Source of the DNA: Clostridia bacterium
GTDB taxonomy: Bacteria; Bacillota; Clostridia; Oscillospirales; CAG-272
Assembly (NCBI GenBank): GCA_017465885.1
Contig: JAFTVG010000033.1
Span: 1 to 54,124 of the forward strand
Direction of reading: 5' to 3'
DNA: 54,124 nt
A program made the translations under genes and the position numbers. Shown piece after piece: positions 15,057-23,500 of the stretch. Position 1 is the stretch's first letter. The number at the start of each line of letters is the position of its first letter. The notes below the pieces were generated by a model. The model had not been told where the DNA came from, made no database searches, and worked only from the letters and a program-made list of their open reading frames with translations.

Positions 15057-15096
15057 CACCGCACATCGGATATGATGTGAGCGGTGCATCACATCA
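15057..15096 (+). promoter_or_regulatory. HPr leader with two mutually exclusive hairpins
   Basis: Hairpin A pairs CACCGC (15057-15062) plus ACATC (15063-15067) with GATGT (15074-15078) and GCGGTG (15081-15086), leaving a 2-nt bulge. Hairpin B pairs TGATGTGA (15073-15080) perfectly with TCACATCA (15089-15096). The GATGTGA segment is used by both, so only one can form at a time. Neither covers the ribosome binding site GTAGGAG (15101-15107). Confidence 0.6.
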
Positions 15097-15115
15097 AACA
15101 AGTAGGAGAACTGAA

Positions 15116-15379
15116 ATGATTACGAGAGAAGTAACCGTGACCAACAGCGTGGGACTGCACGCAAGGCCCGCTACGTTTTTTATACAGAAGGCCAACAGTT
15201 ATAAATCCTCAATTTGGGTGGAGAAGGACGAGCGCCGCGTAAATGCCAAGAGCCTTTTGGGCGTGCTTTCTATGGGCATCGTCAGCGGAACCACCGTTAA
15301 TCTGCTTGCAGACGGATCGGACGAAAACGAGGCGCTTGACGGTCTGGTGGATCTGATCGAGAACGGTATGCCCGAATAA
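15116..15379 (+). CDS. ptsH: Phosphocarrier protein HPr
   Basis: An 87-residue HPr that carries phosphate from enzyme I to sugar-specific IIA proteins. H15 lies in VGLHARPAT, the PEP-dependent phosphorylation site, and S46 in VNAKSLLGVLSM, the site used by HPr kinase/phosphorylase for carbon catabolite control in Gram-positives. Both sites appear intact, so it may be a true PTS HPr or a regulatory HPr; no enzyme I gene is nearby. The start at 15116 is preferred over an upstream in-frame ATG at 15077 because of GTAGGAG and because HPr begins at this point. It is a single-gene unit with promoter and terminator. Confidence 0.95.
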   Translation: MITREVTVTNSVGLHARPATFFIQKANSYKSSIWVEKDERRVNAKSLLGVLSMGIVSGTTVNLLADGSDENEALDGLVDLIENGMPE

Positions 15380-15453
15380 TACCCGCTTTGCGGCGTTTTT
15401 TGAGAGCATAGGGGAAGTGCGGCCATTTTGGTCCGAGCTTGAACATTCAAATG

Positions 15454-15487
15454 AAAGCAGACATCGCTTGCGGTTTCTGCTTTTTTT
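15454..15487 (+). terminator. Intrinsic terminator after ptsH
   Basis: AAAGCAGA (15454-15461) pairs with TCTGCTTT (15476-15483), with an inner ATCGC/GCGGT stem, followed by a T run to 15487. Confidence 0.85.
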
Positions 15488-15529
15488 ACTAATCTGAAAC
15501 GGGTAAATCGACGCGGAAGCCTGCCGAAT

Positions 15530-17371
15530 ATGGAAATCAAAGATCAATTACGGGAAAAAGCAAACGCCCTGCCTTTGCGACCGGGCGTATATATTATGAA
15601 AAACGGAGAGGGACGGGTCATCTACGTGGGCAAGTCCAAGGCTCTGCGCAACCGCGTCTCTCAGTATTTTCAAAGCGGCGGGGGACACAATGAAAAGACC
15701 AGAAGGATGGTCGCTTCGGTACGCTCCTTTGATTACGTGCTGACCAACAGTGAGATCGAGGCGCTGGCGCTGGAAAACAAGCTCATCAAGCTGCACAGTC
15801 CCCGCTATAATATTCGTTTAAAGGATGGAAAGTCCTATCCCTATATCCGCATCAGTCCCGAAAAAAAGGGAGAGTGGCCCCGTGTTACGGTAACCAGAAG
15901 CCGAAAAAAGGACGGTGCGCGCTATTTTGGACCCTATTCGGGCATCAAAACGCCCTACGATATTCTGGAAACGCTGAAAAGAGTGTTCGGGCTTCCTTCC
16001 TGCAAGCACAGCTTTCCGGAGGAGGCGGGAAAGGTGCGTCCCTGCATCTATATGCAGATGGGTCAGTGCATCGCGCCCTGCACGGGAGCGGTCTCAAAAG
16101 AGGACTATACCGCAATGATCGACGGCATCTCCTCCTTCCTGAAGGGCGATATGGGGACAGTGAAGCGCGAGCTGAAGGAAGAAATGCTGGCGGCGTCGGA
16201 GGAGCTGCGCTTTGAGCGTGCCGCTCTGCTGCGCGACCGGCTGAAGGCTCTTGAAAGGCTGTACGACAAGCAGCAGGTTGTGGGTGCACCGGGCGACGAG
16301 TTTGACGTGGTCTCCCTTTACGAGGATGAGGAATGTGCCTGCCTTTGCGTACTTTACGTGCGGGACGGAATGATCTTCGACAGCGAATATCTGCCCGTGG
16401 GGGGAGAGACCATTCTGGACGGTGATGCAGTCTGTGCCATGCTTTGCGAGCTTTACGTCCGCAAGGACTATCTGCCGTCTGAGATCTGCATTGGTTATCC
16501 CTTGACGGAGGAGGAAAGAGAAACGCTGGAGGGCTATCTCTGCTCCTTGTCCCATCGGGTGAAGGTGCGCCTGCCCGAAAGAGGAACAAAAAAACAGCTT
16601 TGCGATCTGGCGCGGGACAACGCCGCACAGCACGCCAAGCGCTACGAAAAAGAAGAAAAGAAGGAACAGCGGGGGCTTGTCCGCTTAGCGGCGCTTTTAG
16701 GTCTGGAGGTGTTTCCCGAGCACATCGAGGCGATCGATATTTCCAATTACGGCAACGAGGAGATCACCGCAGGACTGGTCTGCTTTGAAAACGGGAAGGC
16801 GAGAAAAAGCGGATACCGTCTATACAAAATGAAGGATCAGAAGAGGCAGGATGATTACGGAGCAATGAGGAGTGCGCTGGAGCGCAGACTTGCGCATGCA
16901 GATGATCAGCCTCTGCCCGATCTGCTTTTGCTTGACGGCGGTAAGGGGCACGTGGGGGTAGTTCGTGCACTTTTTGAAGAACGGGGGGTGGAGCTTCCCG
17001 TATTTGGAATGGTGAAGGACGAGTTTCACAAGACCAGAGCTCTGACCGACGGTGAAAACGAGCTGTCCATAGCAGGAGATCAGGCGGCGTATTTGCTGGT
17101 TTATAAGATCCAGGAGGAGGTGCACCGATTTGCCTTCGGTGCAACGAACACCGCTAAAAGAAAAAAACTGAAAAAGTCGGTCCTTGAGGAGATCAAGGGC
17201 ATCGGCAAGGAAAAAGCAAGGATGCTGCTCACCCTTGAAGGAGGGCTTGCGGGCGTGAAAAAAGCAAGCGTTTCCGAATTGGAGATGATCAAGGGTATCA
17301 GCCATCGGGACGCGTTGCAGGTGTATGCCCATTTCCATCCCGAGGAGCAAGGGAACGGAAGAGAAAACTAA
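15530..17371 (+). CDS. uvrC: Excinuclease ABC subunit C
   Basis: A 613-residue endonuclease that makes both cuts flanking lesions in nucleotide excision repair with UvrA and UvrB. The GIY-YIG domain is at about 17-95 (GVYIMK...IYVGKSKALRNRV), the UvrB-binding UVR motif at about 205-240, the RNase H-like C-terminal nuclease contains AIDISNYGNE and LLLDGGKGHVG, and helix-hairpin-helix motifs end the protein (about 550-605). C158, C172, C180 and C184 have almost the spacing reported for an Fe-S cluster in E. coli UvrC. The ATG lies 43 nt after the ptsH terminator; no strong promoter or AGGAGG site was seen. Confidence 0.95.
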   Translation: MEIKDQLREKANALPLRPGVYIMKNGEGRVIYVGKSKALRNRVSQYFQSGGGHNEKTRRMVASVRSFDYVLTNSEIEALALENKLIKLHSPRYNIRLKDGKSYPYIRISPEKKGEWPRVTVTRSRKKDGARYFGPYSGIKTPYDILETLKRVFGLPSCKHSFPEEAGKVRPCIYMQMGQCIAPCTGAVSKEDYTAMIDGISSFLKGDMGTVKRELKEEMLAASEELRFERAALLRDRLKALERLYDKQQVVGAPGDEFDVVSLYEDEECACLCVLYVRDGMIFDSEYLPVGGETILDGDAVCAMLCELYVRKDYLPSEICIGYPLTEEERETLEGYLCSLSHRVKVRLPERGTKKQLCDLARDNAAQHAKRYEKEEKKEQRGLVRLAALLGLEVFPEHIEAIDISNYGNEEITAGLVCFENGKARKSGYRLYKMKDQKRQDDYGAMRSALERRLAHADDQPLPDLLLLDGGKGHVGVVRALFEERGVELPVFGMVKDEFHKTRALTDGENELSIAGDQAAYLLVYKIQEEVHRFAFGATNTAKRKKLKKSVLEEIKGIGKEKARMLLTLEGGLAGVKKASVSELEMIKGISHRDALQVYAHFHPEEQGNGREN

Positions 17372-17406
17372 AGGAGAAAAGCGCCGAGCAGGCGCAGGAG
17401 GTAGAA

Positions 17407-17964
17407 ATGAGAATCATTACGGGAAGCGCAAGAGGCGCAAAGCTGGATACGCTGGACGGACTGGACACCAGACCCACCGCGGAAAGAGTGAAGGAAGCGG
17501 TCTTCAGTATGATCCAGTTTGAGATCGACGGAAAAAGAGTGCTCGATCTGTTTGCGGGATCGGGTCAGATGGGATTGGAGGCGCTGTCAAGAGGGGCGCT
17601 GAAGGCGACCTTTGTGGATGCGGGCAGAGAAGCGGCAGACATCGTAAAGAGCAATGCCAAAAGAACCGGTCTTTTTGAAAGAAGCGTGGTGCTGAATACC
17701 GACTATAAATCCTTCATCAGAGGCAATGCGGGCAGAGGTCGCTTCGACATCATATTCCTCGATCCCCCCTACGATTCGGACTTCGTTGAGGACGCTATCG
17801 CGCGCCTTCAGAGAGCGGATATGCTGGAGGAGGGCTGTGTGATCATTTGCGAAAGCGACCGTAAGGAGCCCTTCCTTGCAGAAGGATTGACCCTGCGCCG
17901 TCACGCGCGCTATGGCAAGGTGTTCGTCACCGTTCTTGAAAAGAGCAATCAAGAGGAAGAATGA
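17407..17964 (+). CDS. rsmD: 16S rRNA (guanine966-N2)-methyltransferase
   Basis: A 185-residue Rossmann-fold methyltransferase. RIITGSARGAKL at the N terminus and TRPTAERVKEAVFSMI are RsmD signatures, VLDLFAGSGQMGLEALSRGA is the SAM-binding motif I, and DPPYDSDF is the catalytic (D/N)PPY motif. It methylates G966 of 16S rRNA. ATG follows GCAGGAGG. It overlaps coaD by four bases (ATGA); the rsmD-coaD pair is common in Bacillota. Confidence 0.95.
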   Translation: MRIITGSARGAKLDTLDGLDTRPTAERVKEAVFSMIQFEIDGKRVLDLFAGSGQMGLEALSRGALKATFVDAGREAADIVKSNAKRTGLFERSVVLNTDYKSFIRGNAGRGRFDIIFLDPPYDSDFVEDAIARLQRADMLEEGCVIICESDRKEPFLAEGLTLRRHARYGKVFVTVLEKSNQEEE

Positions 17965-18485
17965 GCGGGCAGAAGGAATTGGTGAAAAAGGAACCGAGAA
18001 GGGTGCTGGTGGCGGGAAGCTTTGATCCCGTGACCAAGGGACATATGACGCTGATCCACTATGCCGCAACCCACTTTGAGCAGGTCTTTGCCGTTTTATT
18101 CGTAAATACGGAAAAGAGTTATTCGTTCACCATGGCAGAGCGAAAAGCCCTTCTTGAGGCGGCGTGCGCTCCCTACGAAAACGTGGTCGTGGATCAGTTT
18201 GAGGGGATGCAGTATCTTTACGCCAAGGAAAAGGGAATCGATCTGGTGATACGCGGCTATCGTAACCAAAGAGACCTGGAATACGAGGGTCTGGTGGCGG
18301 ATTTTAACCGAACGGCACTGCCCGGATTTGAGACGCTTCTGCTGGAAAGCAGAGAAGAGGAACGGGAGATCAGCTCCACGGCGATTCGGCAGATGCTGCG
18401 GGAAAAGAGGGATGTTTCCCCCTTTGTGCCGGAGCAAACCGTTGAATTACTGTCTGAATTTGCAGAAAACAAAGGATGGAATTAA
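17961..18485 (+). CDS. coaD: Phosphopantetheine adenylyltransferase
   Basis: A 174-residue enzyme making dephospho-CoA from 4'-phosphopantetheine and ATP, the penultimate CoA step. GSFDPVTKGH (about 19-28) is the nucleotidyltransferase GxFDPxTxGH motif; VIRGYRNQRDLEYE and REISSTAIRQML (the ISSTxIR motif) confirm the family. An N-terminal extension of about ten residues makes it longer than the usual ~160. The ATG overlaps the rsmD stop. A strong terminator follows at 18536. Confidence 0.96.
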   Translation: MSGQKELVKKEPRRVLVAGSFDPVTKGHMTLIHYAATHFEQVFAVLFVNTEKSYSFTMAERKALLEAACAPYENVVVDQFEGMQYLYAKEKGIDLVIRGYRNQRDLEYEGLVADFNRTALPGFETLLLESREEEREISSTAIRQMLREKRDVSPFVPEQTVELLSEFAENKGWN

Positions 18486-18535
18486 CTGTAAATCCGACAA
18501 TAAAAAGAGAAAAAAGAACATAATTTCGGAAAGAG

Positions 18536-18579
18536 ATCCGAACGAAAAGCAGATTTGTTTTTCGTTCGGATTTTTTTTT
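18536..18579 (+). terminator. Intrinsic terminator after coaD
   Basis: ATCCGAACGAAAA (18536-18548) pairs with TTTTCGTTCGGAT (18559-18571), followed by a run of nine T (18571-18579). It separates the rsmD-coaD unit from the division cluster. Confidence 0.92.
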
Positions 18580-18620
18580 GATTTTTTTGCCTTTGAAGGG
18601 TTTTGAAAGAAAAATCGCAC

Positions 18621-18649
18621 TTGAAAAAGATAATCAAAGGTAGTATACT
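18621..18649 (+). promoter_or_regulatory. Promoter of the mraZ/dcw cluster
   Basis: TTGAAA (18621-18626), 17-nt spacer, TATACT (18644-18649). It leaves a leader of about 190 nt before mraZ, apart from candidate MraZ boxes at its start. Confidence 0.85.
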
Positions 18650-18656
18650 TTTAACA

Positions 18657-18708
18657 AAAGTGGTGCACAAGTAAATAGCAAGTGAATGGAAATGTTGCAA
18701 AGTGGGGG
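18657..18708 (+). promoter_or_regulatory. Candidate MraZ operator (AAGTGN repeats)
   Basis: Just after the -10 box, AAGTG-like words recur in helical phase: AAGTGG at 18658, AAGTAA at 18669, AAGTGA at 18680, an AAATGT at 18690 and AAGTGG at 18700 (spacing 11, 11, about 10, 10). Known MraZ boxes are direct repeats of AAAGTG[GT] or TGGGN with about 10-bp spacing upstream of mraZ, so autoregulation is likely. Confidence 0.6.
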
Positions 18709-18848
18709 AAAACGGAGGACGGTGACGGAGAATCCGAAAAAACCCGCGGTTGAAACGGCGCAAATACGGCCCGGTGGGGCGGAAGTGCATCGGCAGGACG
18801 TTCAAAGCACGTCAGAACAGGAAAAAACGAGAGAAGGGAGGAAATGTG

Positions 18849-19271
18849 ATGTACGGCGAATACCAACACGTGATAGACAGCAAGGGCAGAATGTTTCTTC
18901 CCGCAAAATTCCGAAGCAAGCTGGGCGATCAGGTGTACCTTGCCAAGGTGCTTGACCGCTGTATCAATATTTTTTCCGATTCCTCCTTCCACGAGTTTAT
19001 GAAAAAGATCGAGGATCATCCCAACGAGATCACCGTGGGACGGGCGATGAAGAGAAAGATCTCCTCATCGGTCAGCGTTATCGACGTGGATGCTCAGGGG
19101 CGCGTGCTTATCTCCCCCAAGCTCAGAGAGCAGGCGGGACTTTCCAAGAACGTGATCGTTGTCGGTATGGGAGACAGAGTGGAGATCTGGGACCCTGAGA
19201 CCTACGAGGCGGTTTTAGCAGGCGTGGACGATGAAAACATCGAGGATGCGATGAGGGAGCTTGGAATGTGA
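18849..19271 (+). CDS. mraZ: Transcriptional regulator MraZ
   Basis: A 140-residue protein with two SpoVT/AbrB-type halves: DSKGRMFLPAKFR (about 10-22) and DAQGRVLISPKLRE (about 79-92), both variants of the DxxGRxxxP signature. MraZ forms ring-shaped oligomers, binds direct repeats before its own gene and controls the division cluster. The start at 18849 follows GGGAGGAAATG; an in-frame extension back to 18750 is rejected because MraZ proteins begin at this MYGEYQH point. The gene opens the dcw cluster, 36 nt before rsmH. Confidence 0.96.
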   Translation: MYGEYQHVIDSKGRMFLPAKFRSKLGDQVYLAKVLDRCINIFSDSSFHEFMKKIEDHPNEITVGRAMKRKISSSVSVIDVDAQGRVLISPKLREQAGLSKNVIVVGMGDRVEIWDPETYEAVLAGVDDENIEDAMRELGM

Positions 19272-19307
19272 GCGGCATCCGAAAAAACGAGAAAAGGGGA
19301 GCGTGCA

Positions 19308-20255
19308 ATGGAACAGGCAGAGAATATCGGCTTTTCCCACTATTCGGTGATGAAAAGCGAGAGCATTGACGCTCTTGCGATCAAGGAGGACGGCATTTAC
19401 GTGGACTGCACCTGCGGAGGGGGCGGCCACAGCCTTGAGATCGTGAAAAGACTGAAGAGCGGCAGACTGATCTGCATCGATCAGGACGATGCGGCGCTTC
19501 GTGCGGCGGGACAAAGGCTGGCAGGGTACGAGGATCGGTATATTACCGTAAAAAGCAATTTCTCAAACGTGTCCGAGGTGTTGAAGTCCTTGGATATCGA
19601 GAAGATCGACGGTGCGCTCATCGACCTGGGCGTTTCCTCCTATCAGCTTGATACTGCCGAGAGAGGGTTTTCCTATATGAAGGATGCGCCCTTGGATATG
19701 CGGATGGATCAAAGTCAAGCCTTTTCGGCGTATCAGGTGGTCAACGACTACAGCGAGCAGGAGTTAAAAAGAGTTCTTTACGATTGGGGCGAGGAAAAAT
19801 TCGCTCCTCAGATCGCCAGAGCGATCGTGAGAAAAAGAGAGGTCGGTCCTATCGAAACCACCCTTGAGCTATCCGAGCTGATCAAGAGTGCGATGCCTCC
19901 CAAGGCGAAGGTGGGCGGTCACCATCCGGCAAAGAAATCCTTTCAAGCCATCAGGATCGAGGTCAACAGAGAGCTTGATATCATCGAGCCCACCTTAAGA
20001 GCCTTGATCTACGCCCTGAAGCCGGGCGGAAGGCTGGCGGTGATCACCTTCCACTCGTTGGAGGATCGGATTACCAAGCAGACCTTTGCTTCTCTTGCAA
20101 AGGGCTGTACCTGCCCTCCCTCCTTTCCCGTTTGCGTCTGCGGAAACAAGCCGCAGGTCAAGCTTCTTGAAAAGGGAAGAGCACCGAGCGACCGTGAGCT
20201 GGAGGAAAACCCCCGCTCCAGAAGCGCAAGACTGCGTACCGCGGAAAAACTTTAA
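19308..20255 (+). CDS. rsmH: 16S rRNA (cytosine1402-N4)-methyltransferase
   Basis: A 315-residue enzyme (formerly MraW) that methylates C1402 in the 16S P site. The N terminus HYSVMKSESIDAL is typical; VDCTCGGGGHS is SAM motif I, DLGVSSYQLD and GFSYMKDAPLDMRMD are family signatures, and the C-terminal FHSLEDRITKQTF and SRSARLRTAEKL complete it. Its length is normal. It is the second gene of the dcw cluster; ATG is preceded by AAAAGGGGAG. Confidence 0.97.
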   Translation: MEQAENIGFSHYSVMKSESIDALAIKEDGIYVDCTCGGGGHSLEIVKRLKSGRLICIDQDDAALRAAGQRLAGYEDRYITVKSNFSNVSEVLKSLDIEKIDGALIDLGVSSYQLDTAERGFSYMKDAPLDMRMDQSQAFSAYQVVNDYSEQELKRVLYDWGEEKFAPQIARAIVRKREVGPIETTLELSELIKSAMPPKAKVGGHHPAKKSFQAIRIEVNRELDIIEPTLRALIYALKPGGRLAVITFHSLEDRITKQTFASLAKGCTCPPSFPVCVCGNKPQVKLLEKGRAPSDRELEENPRSRSARLRTAEKL

Positions 20256-20349
20256 AAAGAGAAAATAAAAGAGCCGTAAAAGCAAAGAATAAAAAACAGG
20301 ATGCGCAGGGAGCGGTGAACCGTAAGACGTATCGAAAGGGAGAACTGCT

Positions 20350-21027
20350 GTGGGTATGTTCGAAAGATTTAAGAAAAACGAAAAGGCAGAGCTGAAGGAA
20401 AGCGCACCTGTGATCGGCAGAGGCGGCAGGATCGGCAGAGTTGCCTTAAACAAAGATATAGAAAAGAAGAGCGAGCAGGAAGAGCCCAAGAAGGCGATCG
20501 GCTACGAGGAGAGCACTGCAAGTGCGGGCGACGTTTCGATCAGCGACAGCGAGTTTTTGCGTTCTGCCGGACGGTATGGAGAAAAGAAGGCAAAAAAGCG
20601 CCGCTTCTTCACGGTGAAGAACGGTGAAAAGGCGCCCTTTCCTCTGCTGACCGTGGTGGCACTTGGCTTTGCTACCGTACTCATCATGTCTCTTGTGGTG
20701 AATTTCGTGGAGGTCAACGAATACACCAAGGACGTGGCGCGTCTGCAAAAGCAGGTGGAGAGCATGAACAAGGAGCGAAACGAGCTGGCAGCAGAGTTAG
20801 ACGAAAAGGACAGCATCGACGCCCTGCGCAAATATATGGAGGAAAAGGGGAACACCCTGGGAATGGTTGAGGAGAGCGAGATGAAGGCTCCTGTCGCCAT
20901 TACCCCCGAAAAGTCCGACGAGATCGAGGATTTTGAGGTGCCGCAGAAAAGCGAGCCCATCGTAACCGTGGTTTTAAACGCCCTGGCGCGCAACTTCGGC
21001 GACGTATGGAATAAATTCGTCGGCTGA
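20350..21027 (+). CDS. FtsL-like septum protein
   Basis: A 225-residue bitopic protein with a long charged cytoplasmic part (1-97), one membrane segment (about 98-119) and an extracytoplasmic coiled coil (about 122-158) with a C-terminal tail. FtsL proteins are poorly conserved, but this topology and the position between rsmH and the division PBP identify the role: FtsL joins DivIB/FtsQ and DivIC/FtsB to activate septal synthesis. The cytoplasmic part is much longer than in Bacillus FtsL. The start is taken as GTG at 20350 because AAGGGAG is 7 nt upstream; ATG at 20356 is the alternative. The gap before it (20256-20349) holds nothing recognised. Confidence 0.75.
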   Translation: MGMFERFKKNEKAELKESAPVIGRGGRIGRVALNKDIEKKSEQEEPKKAIGYEESTASAGDVSISDSEFLRSAGRYGEKKAKKRRFFTVKNGEKAPFPLLTVVALGFATVLIMSLVVNFVEVNEYTKDVARLQKQVESMNKERNELAAELDEKDSIDALRKYMEEKGNTLGMVEESEMKAPVAITPEKSDEIEDFEVPQKSEPIVTVVLNALARNFGDVWNKFVG

Positions 21028-21049
21028 GAATAAAATTGAAGAGTGAGCA

Positions 21050-21083
21050 TTGAGAGTAGAACCGGAAAAGTGTTGTACTCTCA
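21050..21083 (+). other. Hairpin in the ftsL-PBP intergenic gap
   Basis: TGAGAGTA (21050-21057) pairs with TACTCTCA (21076-21083). There is no T run, so it may be a processing or stability hairpin rather than a terminator. The rest of the 134-nt gap shows no promoter I trust. Confidence 0.5.
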
Positions 21084-21161
21084 TTTGCGTATGAGAAGCC
21101 CGATGCCCCGTTTTGATGGTGCTTTTGGGGATCTTAACGGTGAAATGAAGGGAAAACAGGA

Positions 21162-23405
21162 ATGAAAAGCGGAACCAAAAGTATGTACGTCAGAACCATC
21201 GTTTTGTTCGTGGTCTTTGCCATGGTGGCGGTCTTTCTCGGCGGCAGACTGTTCAATCTTCAGATTCTTGAATACGACAAATACCTGGGGAAGGTTTTGG
21301 ATAATTTGCTGCAGGTCAGCGTGATCAAGGCGCAAAGAGGCACCATCTACGATCGGAATATGCAAAAGCTTGCCGCAAACGTGACCACCTACAGAGTATT
21401 CATCTCACCGGTGGACATCAAGGAGGAAGAGGATCGAGTGCGCATTTCCAAGGAGCTTTCCAAGATCCTGGACGTGGACTACGATACCGTTTATGAAAAA
21501 GCCTCCAAGCCCAACAGAAAGGACGAGACCATCAAGGAGCACGTGGACAAGGAAACGGCGGACAAGGTCAGAGCGCTGATCGACAAATACGATTACACCC
21601 GCCAGATCTATCTGCAGACCACCTCCAAAAGATACTATCCCTTTGAGAATTCTGCTGCACAGGTGATCGGCTATATGGGCACCGACGGAGGACTGTTCGG
21701 TCTGGAGCTGCAGTATAACGAGCTGCTGACCGGTACTGACGGCAAGTACATCACTGCGCGAAATGCAAAGAGCGAAAGTATGCCCAGCAAATACGACGTG
21801 AAGATCGACCCTGAAAACGGCTACAGCCTTGTGACCACGCTGGATATGAATATCCAGGCGGTTCTTGAAAACCAGCTTCAGCTGACCTACAAGGAGAATA
21901 TGGCGGGCAATAACGTGTGCGGCATCGTGATGGATGTGCACACGGGCGCGGTGCTGGCAATGGCGACCAACTGGGGCTTTGATCTGAATACCCCCTATAC
22001 GCTGGTGGACGATTACGCCGATGAGCTGAAGTTTTCGGGACTTGAGCAGGGAAGTGAAGAGTATAATGAGTTGAAATGGGAGCTGATCTATTCGATGTGG
22101 CGCAATAAATGCGTCAGCGAGACCTACGAGCCCGGCTCCACCTTCAAGATCATCACCTCCGCCATCGGACTTGAAACGGGCGTTGTCAGCCAAGACAGCG
22201 TGCTGGTCTGCACGGGTAAGCAGACGGTGGGCGGCGTGGACATCAGCTGTCACAAGAAGACGGGACACGGCGAAGGAAGCTTTTCCTATCTGCTCCAGCA
22301 GTCCTGTAACCCTGCAATGATGCAAACGGCGGCAAGGATCGGAACCGAGACCTTTTGGAAATACTTCGAGGAGTTCGGTTATCTTGACAAGACCGGAATC
22401 GACCTGCCCGGTGAAGCGGCGGGAATCAATCATACCTTCAGCGGCTTCCATTCGGTGGAAATGGCAACCTCTTCCTTCGGACAGACCTTCAAAACCACTC
22501 CTATTCAGCAGATTACAGCCATTTGCTCTATAGCAAACGGCGGATACGTGGTCACTCCCCACGTGGTGGAATCGCTGATCGACAGCGACGGCAACGTGGT
22601 CATCGACAATTCCGGTGAGAGCAAAAGACAGGTGGTCAGCGCAGAGGTATGTGAGACGCTGGCTGAGATCTTGGAGGGCGGTGTGATCGAGGGCGTTGCA
22701 AGAAACGCCTACGTGGCAGGCTACAGAGTGGCGGCAAAAACGGGTACCTCGGAAAAGAGAGACGCAGAGGACGAAACTCTGCGTGTGGGCTCCACCGTGG
22801 CGTTTGCCCCCGCAGACGATCCCCGGATCGCAGTGCTGATCGTGGTGGATGAGCCGGGCGGACCCGTGAAGTCGGGCGGTACGGTTGCGGCACCCTACGT
22901 GGCGGCGGTGGTGGACCAGACCCTGCAGTATCTCAACGTGGGCAAGGTCTATACCGACGAGGAGCTGGCGACCATGAGCTTCCTTGTGGACGATTACGCC
23001 GGCAAAGAAGTGGCAAAAGCATTGACGGAGATCGAAACGGCAGGCGTGACCTGCAAGGTGATCGGGCAGGGAAGCACGGTGTATTCACAGCTTCCCTTGG
23101 CAGGAGAGCAGATGAGCAAGACCGACGGCGTGGTGTATCTTTATGCCTACGACCCGGAGCTTGAGGAGCGTCCGCCCGTAACCGAAAACAAATACGAGAC
23201 CGTTCCCGACGTGACGGGAATGAAGGTGTCGGCTGCCATTATGATCCTGACCGATAAGGGCTTCAACATCCATATCACGGGATCTCTCAACTACGCAGAA
23301 GGATCGGGAGCGCAGGTGGGAGAGCAGTCGGTGCCTGCGGGCAGTGCATTGCAGGTGGGATCGGTGATCACCATCAAGAGCATTCACACCGACGTTTCCG
23401 ACTAA
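21162..23405 (+). CDS. Division/sporulation class B penicillin-binding protein with PASTA domains
   Basis: A 747-residue class B transpeptidase. One N-terminal membrane anchor (about 10-32) is followed by the dimerisation domain (QRGTIYDRN at 58-66) and the transpeptidase: S326-TFK in EPGSTFK, S381-C-N383, and K526-TG in AAKTGTS. Two C-terminal PASTA domains (about 604-663 and 678-741, the latter ETVPDVTGMKV) are as in SpoVD and PBP2x. It crosslinks peptidoglycan at the septum with the SEDS partner encoded downstream. Whether it is the vegetative FtsI or sporulation SpoVD cannot be told from sequence; being the only such gene in the cluster favours division. Confidence 0.93.
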   Translation: MKSGTKSMYVRTIVLFVVFAMVAVFLGGRLFNLQILEYDKYLGKVLDNLLQVSVIKAQRGTIYDRNMQKLAANVTTYRVFISPVDIKEEEDRVRISKELSKILDVDYDTVYEKASKPNRKDETIKEHVDKETADKVRALIDKYDYTRQIYLQTTSKRYYPFENSAAQVIGYMGTDGGLFGLELQYNELLTGTDGKYITARNAKSESMPSKYDVKIDPENGYSLVTTLDMNIQAVLENQLQLTYKENMAGNNVCGIVMDVHTGAVLAMATNWGFDLNTPYTLVDDYADELKFSGLEQGSEEYNELKWELIYSMWRNKCVSETYEPGSTFKIITSAIGLETGVVSQDSVLVCTGKQTVGGVDISCHKKTGHGEGSFSYLLQQSCNPAMMQTAARIGTETFWKYFEEFGYLDKTGIDLPGEAAGINHTFSGFHSVEMATSSFGQTFKTTPIQQITAICSIANGGYVVTPHVVESLIDSDGNVVIDNSGESKRQVVSAEVCETLAEILEGGVIEGVARNAYVAGYRVAAKTGTSEKRDAEDETLRVGSTVAFAPADDPRIAVLIVVDEPGGPVKSGGTVAAPYVAAVVDQTLQYLNVGKVYTDEELATMSFLVDDYAGKEVAKALTEIETAGVTCKVIGQGSTVYSQLPLAGEQMSKTDGVVYLYAYDPELEERPPVTENKYETVPDVTGMKVSAAIMILTDKGFNIHITGSLNYAEGSGAQVGEQSVPAGSALQVGSVITIKSIHTDVSD

Positions 23406-23420
23406 GCGATCCAATAAATA

Positions 23421-23450
23421 CACTTTTAAACACTTTCAAACAAACACTTT
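23421..23450. repeat. Three CACTTT repeats (AAAGTG on minus strand) before murE
   Basis: CACTTT occurs at 23421, 23431 and 23445 in ACACTTTTAAA/ACACTTTCAAA contexts. On the minus strand two units are exactly consecutive 10-mers, AAAGTGTTTA then AAAGTGTATT, which matches the published AAAGTG[GT]NNN form of MraZ boxes. It could instead be a chance A/T-rich repeat. Confidence 0.4.
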
Positions 23451-23500
23451 CAAATTTCCGAAGAAAGGAAGACCTTCAAAAGAAGGTCGCGGATGAAAAA

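Noticed and set aside
18750..18848. 33-codon N-terminal extension of mraZ
   Set aside because: MraZ proteins start at MYGEY-like sequence, and the strong GGGAGG site directly precedes 18849.
21405..22562. 385-codon open frame on the minus strand
   Set aside because: Antisense shadow of the division PBP, whose motifs are unambiguous.
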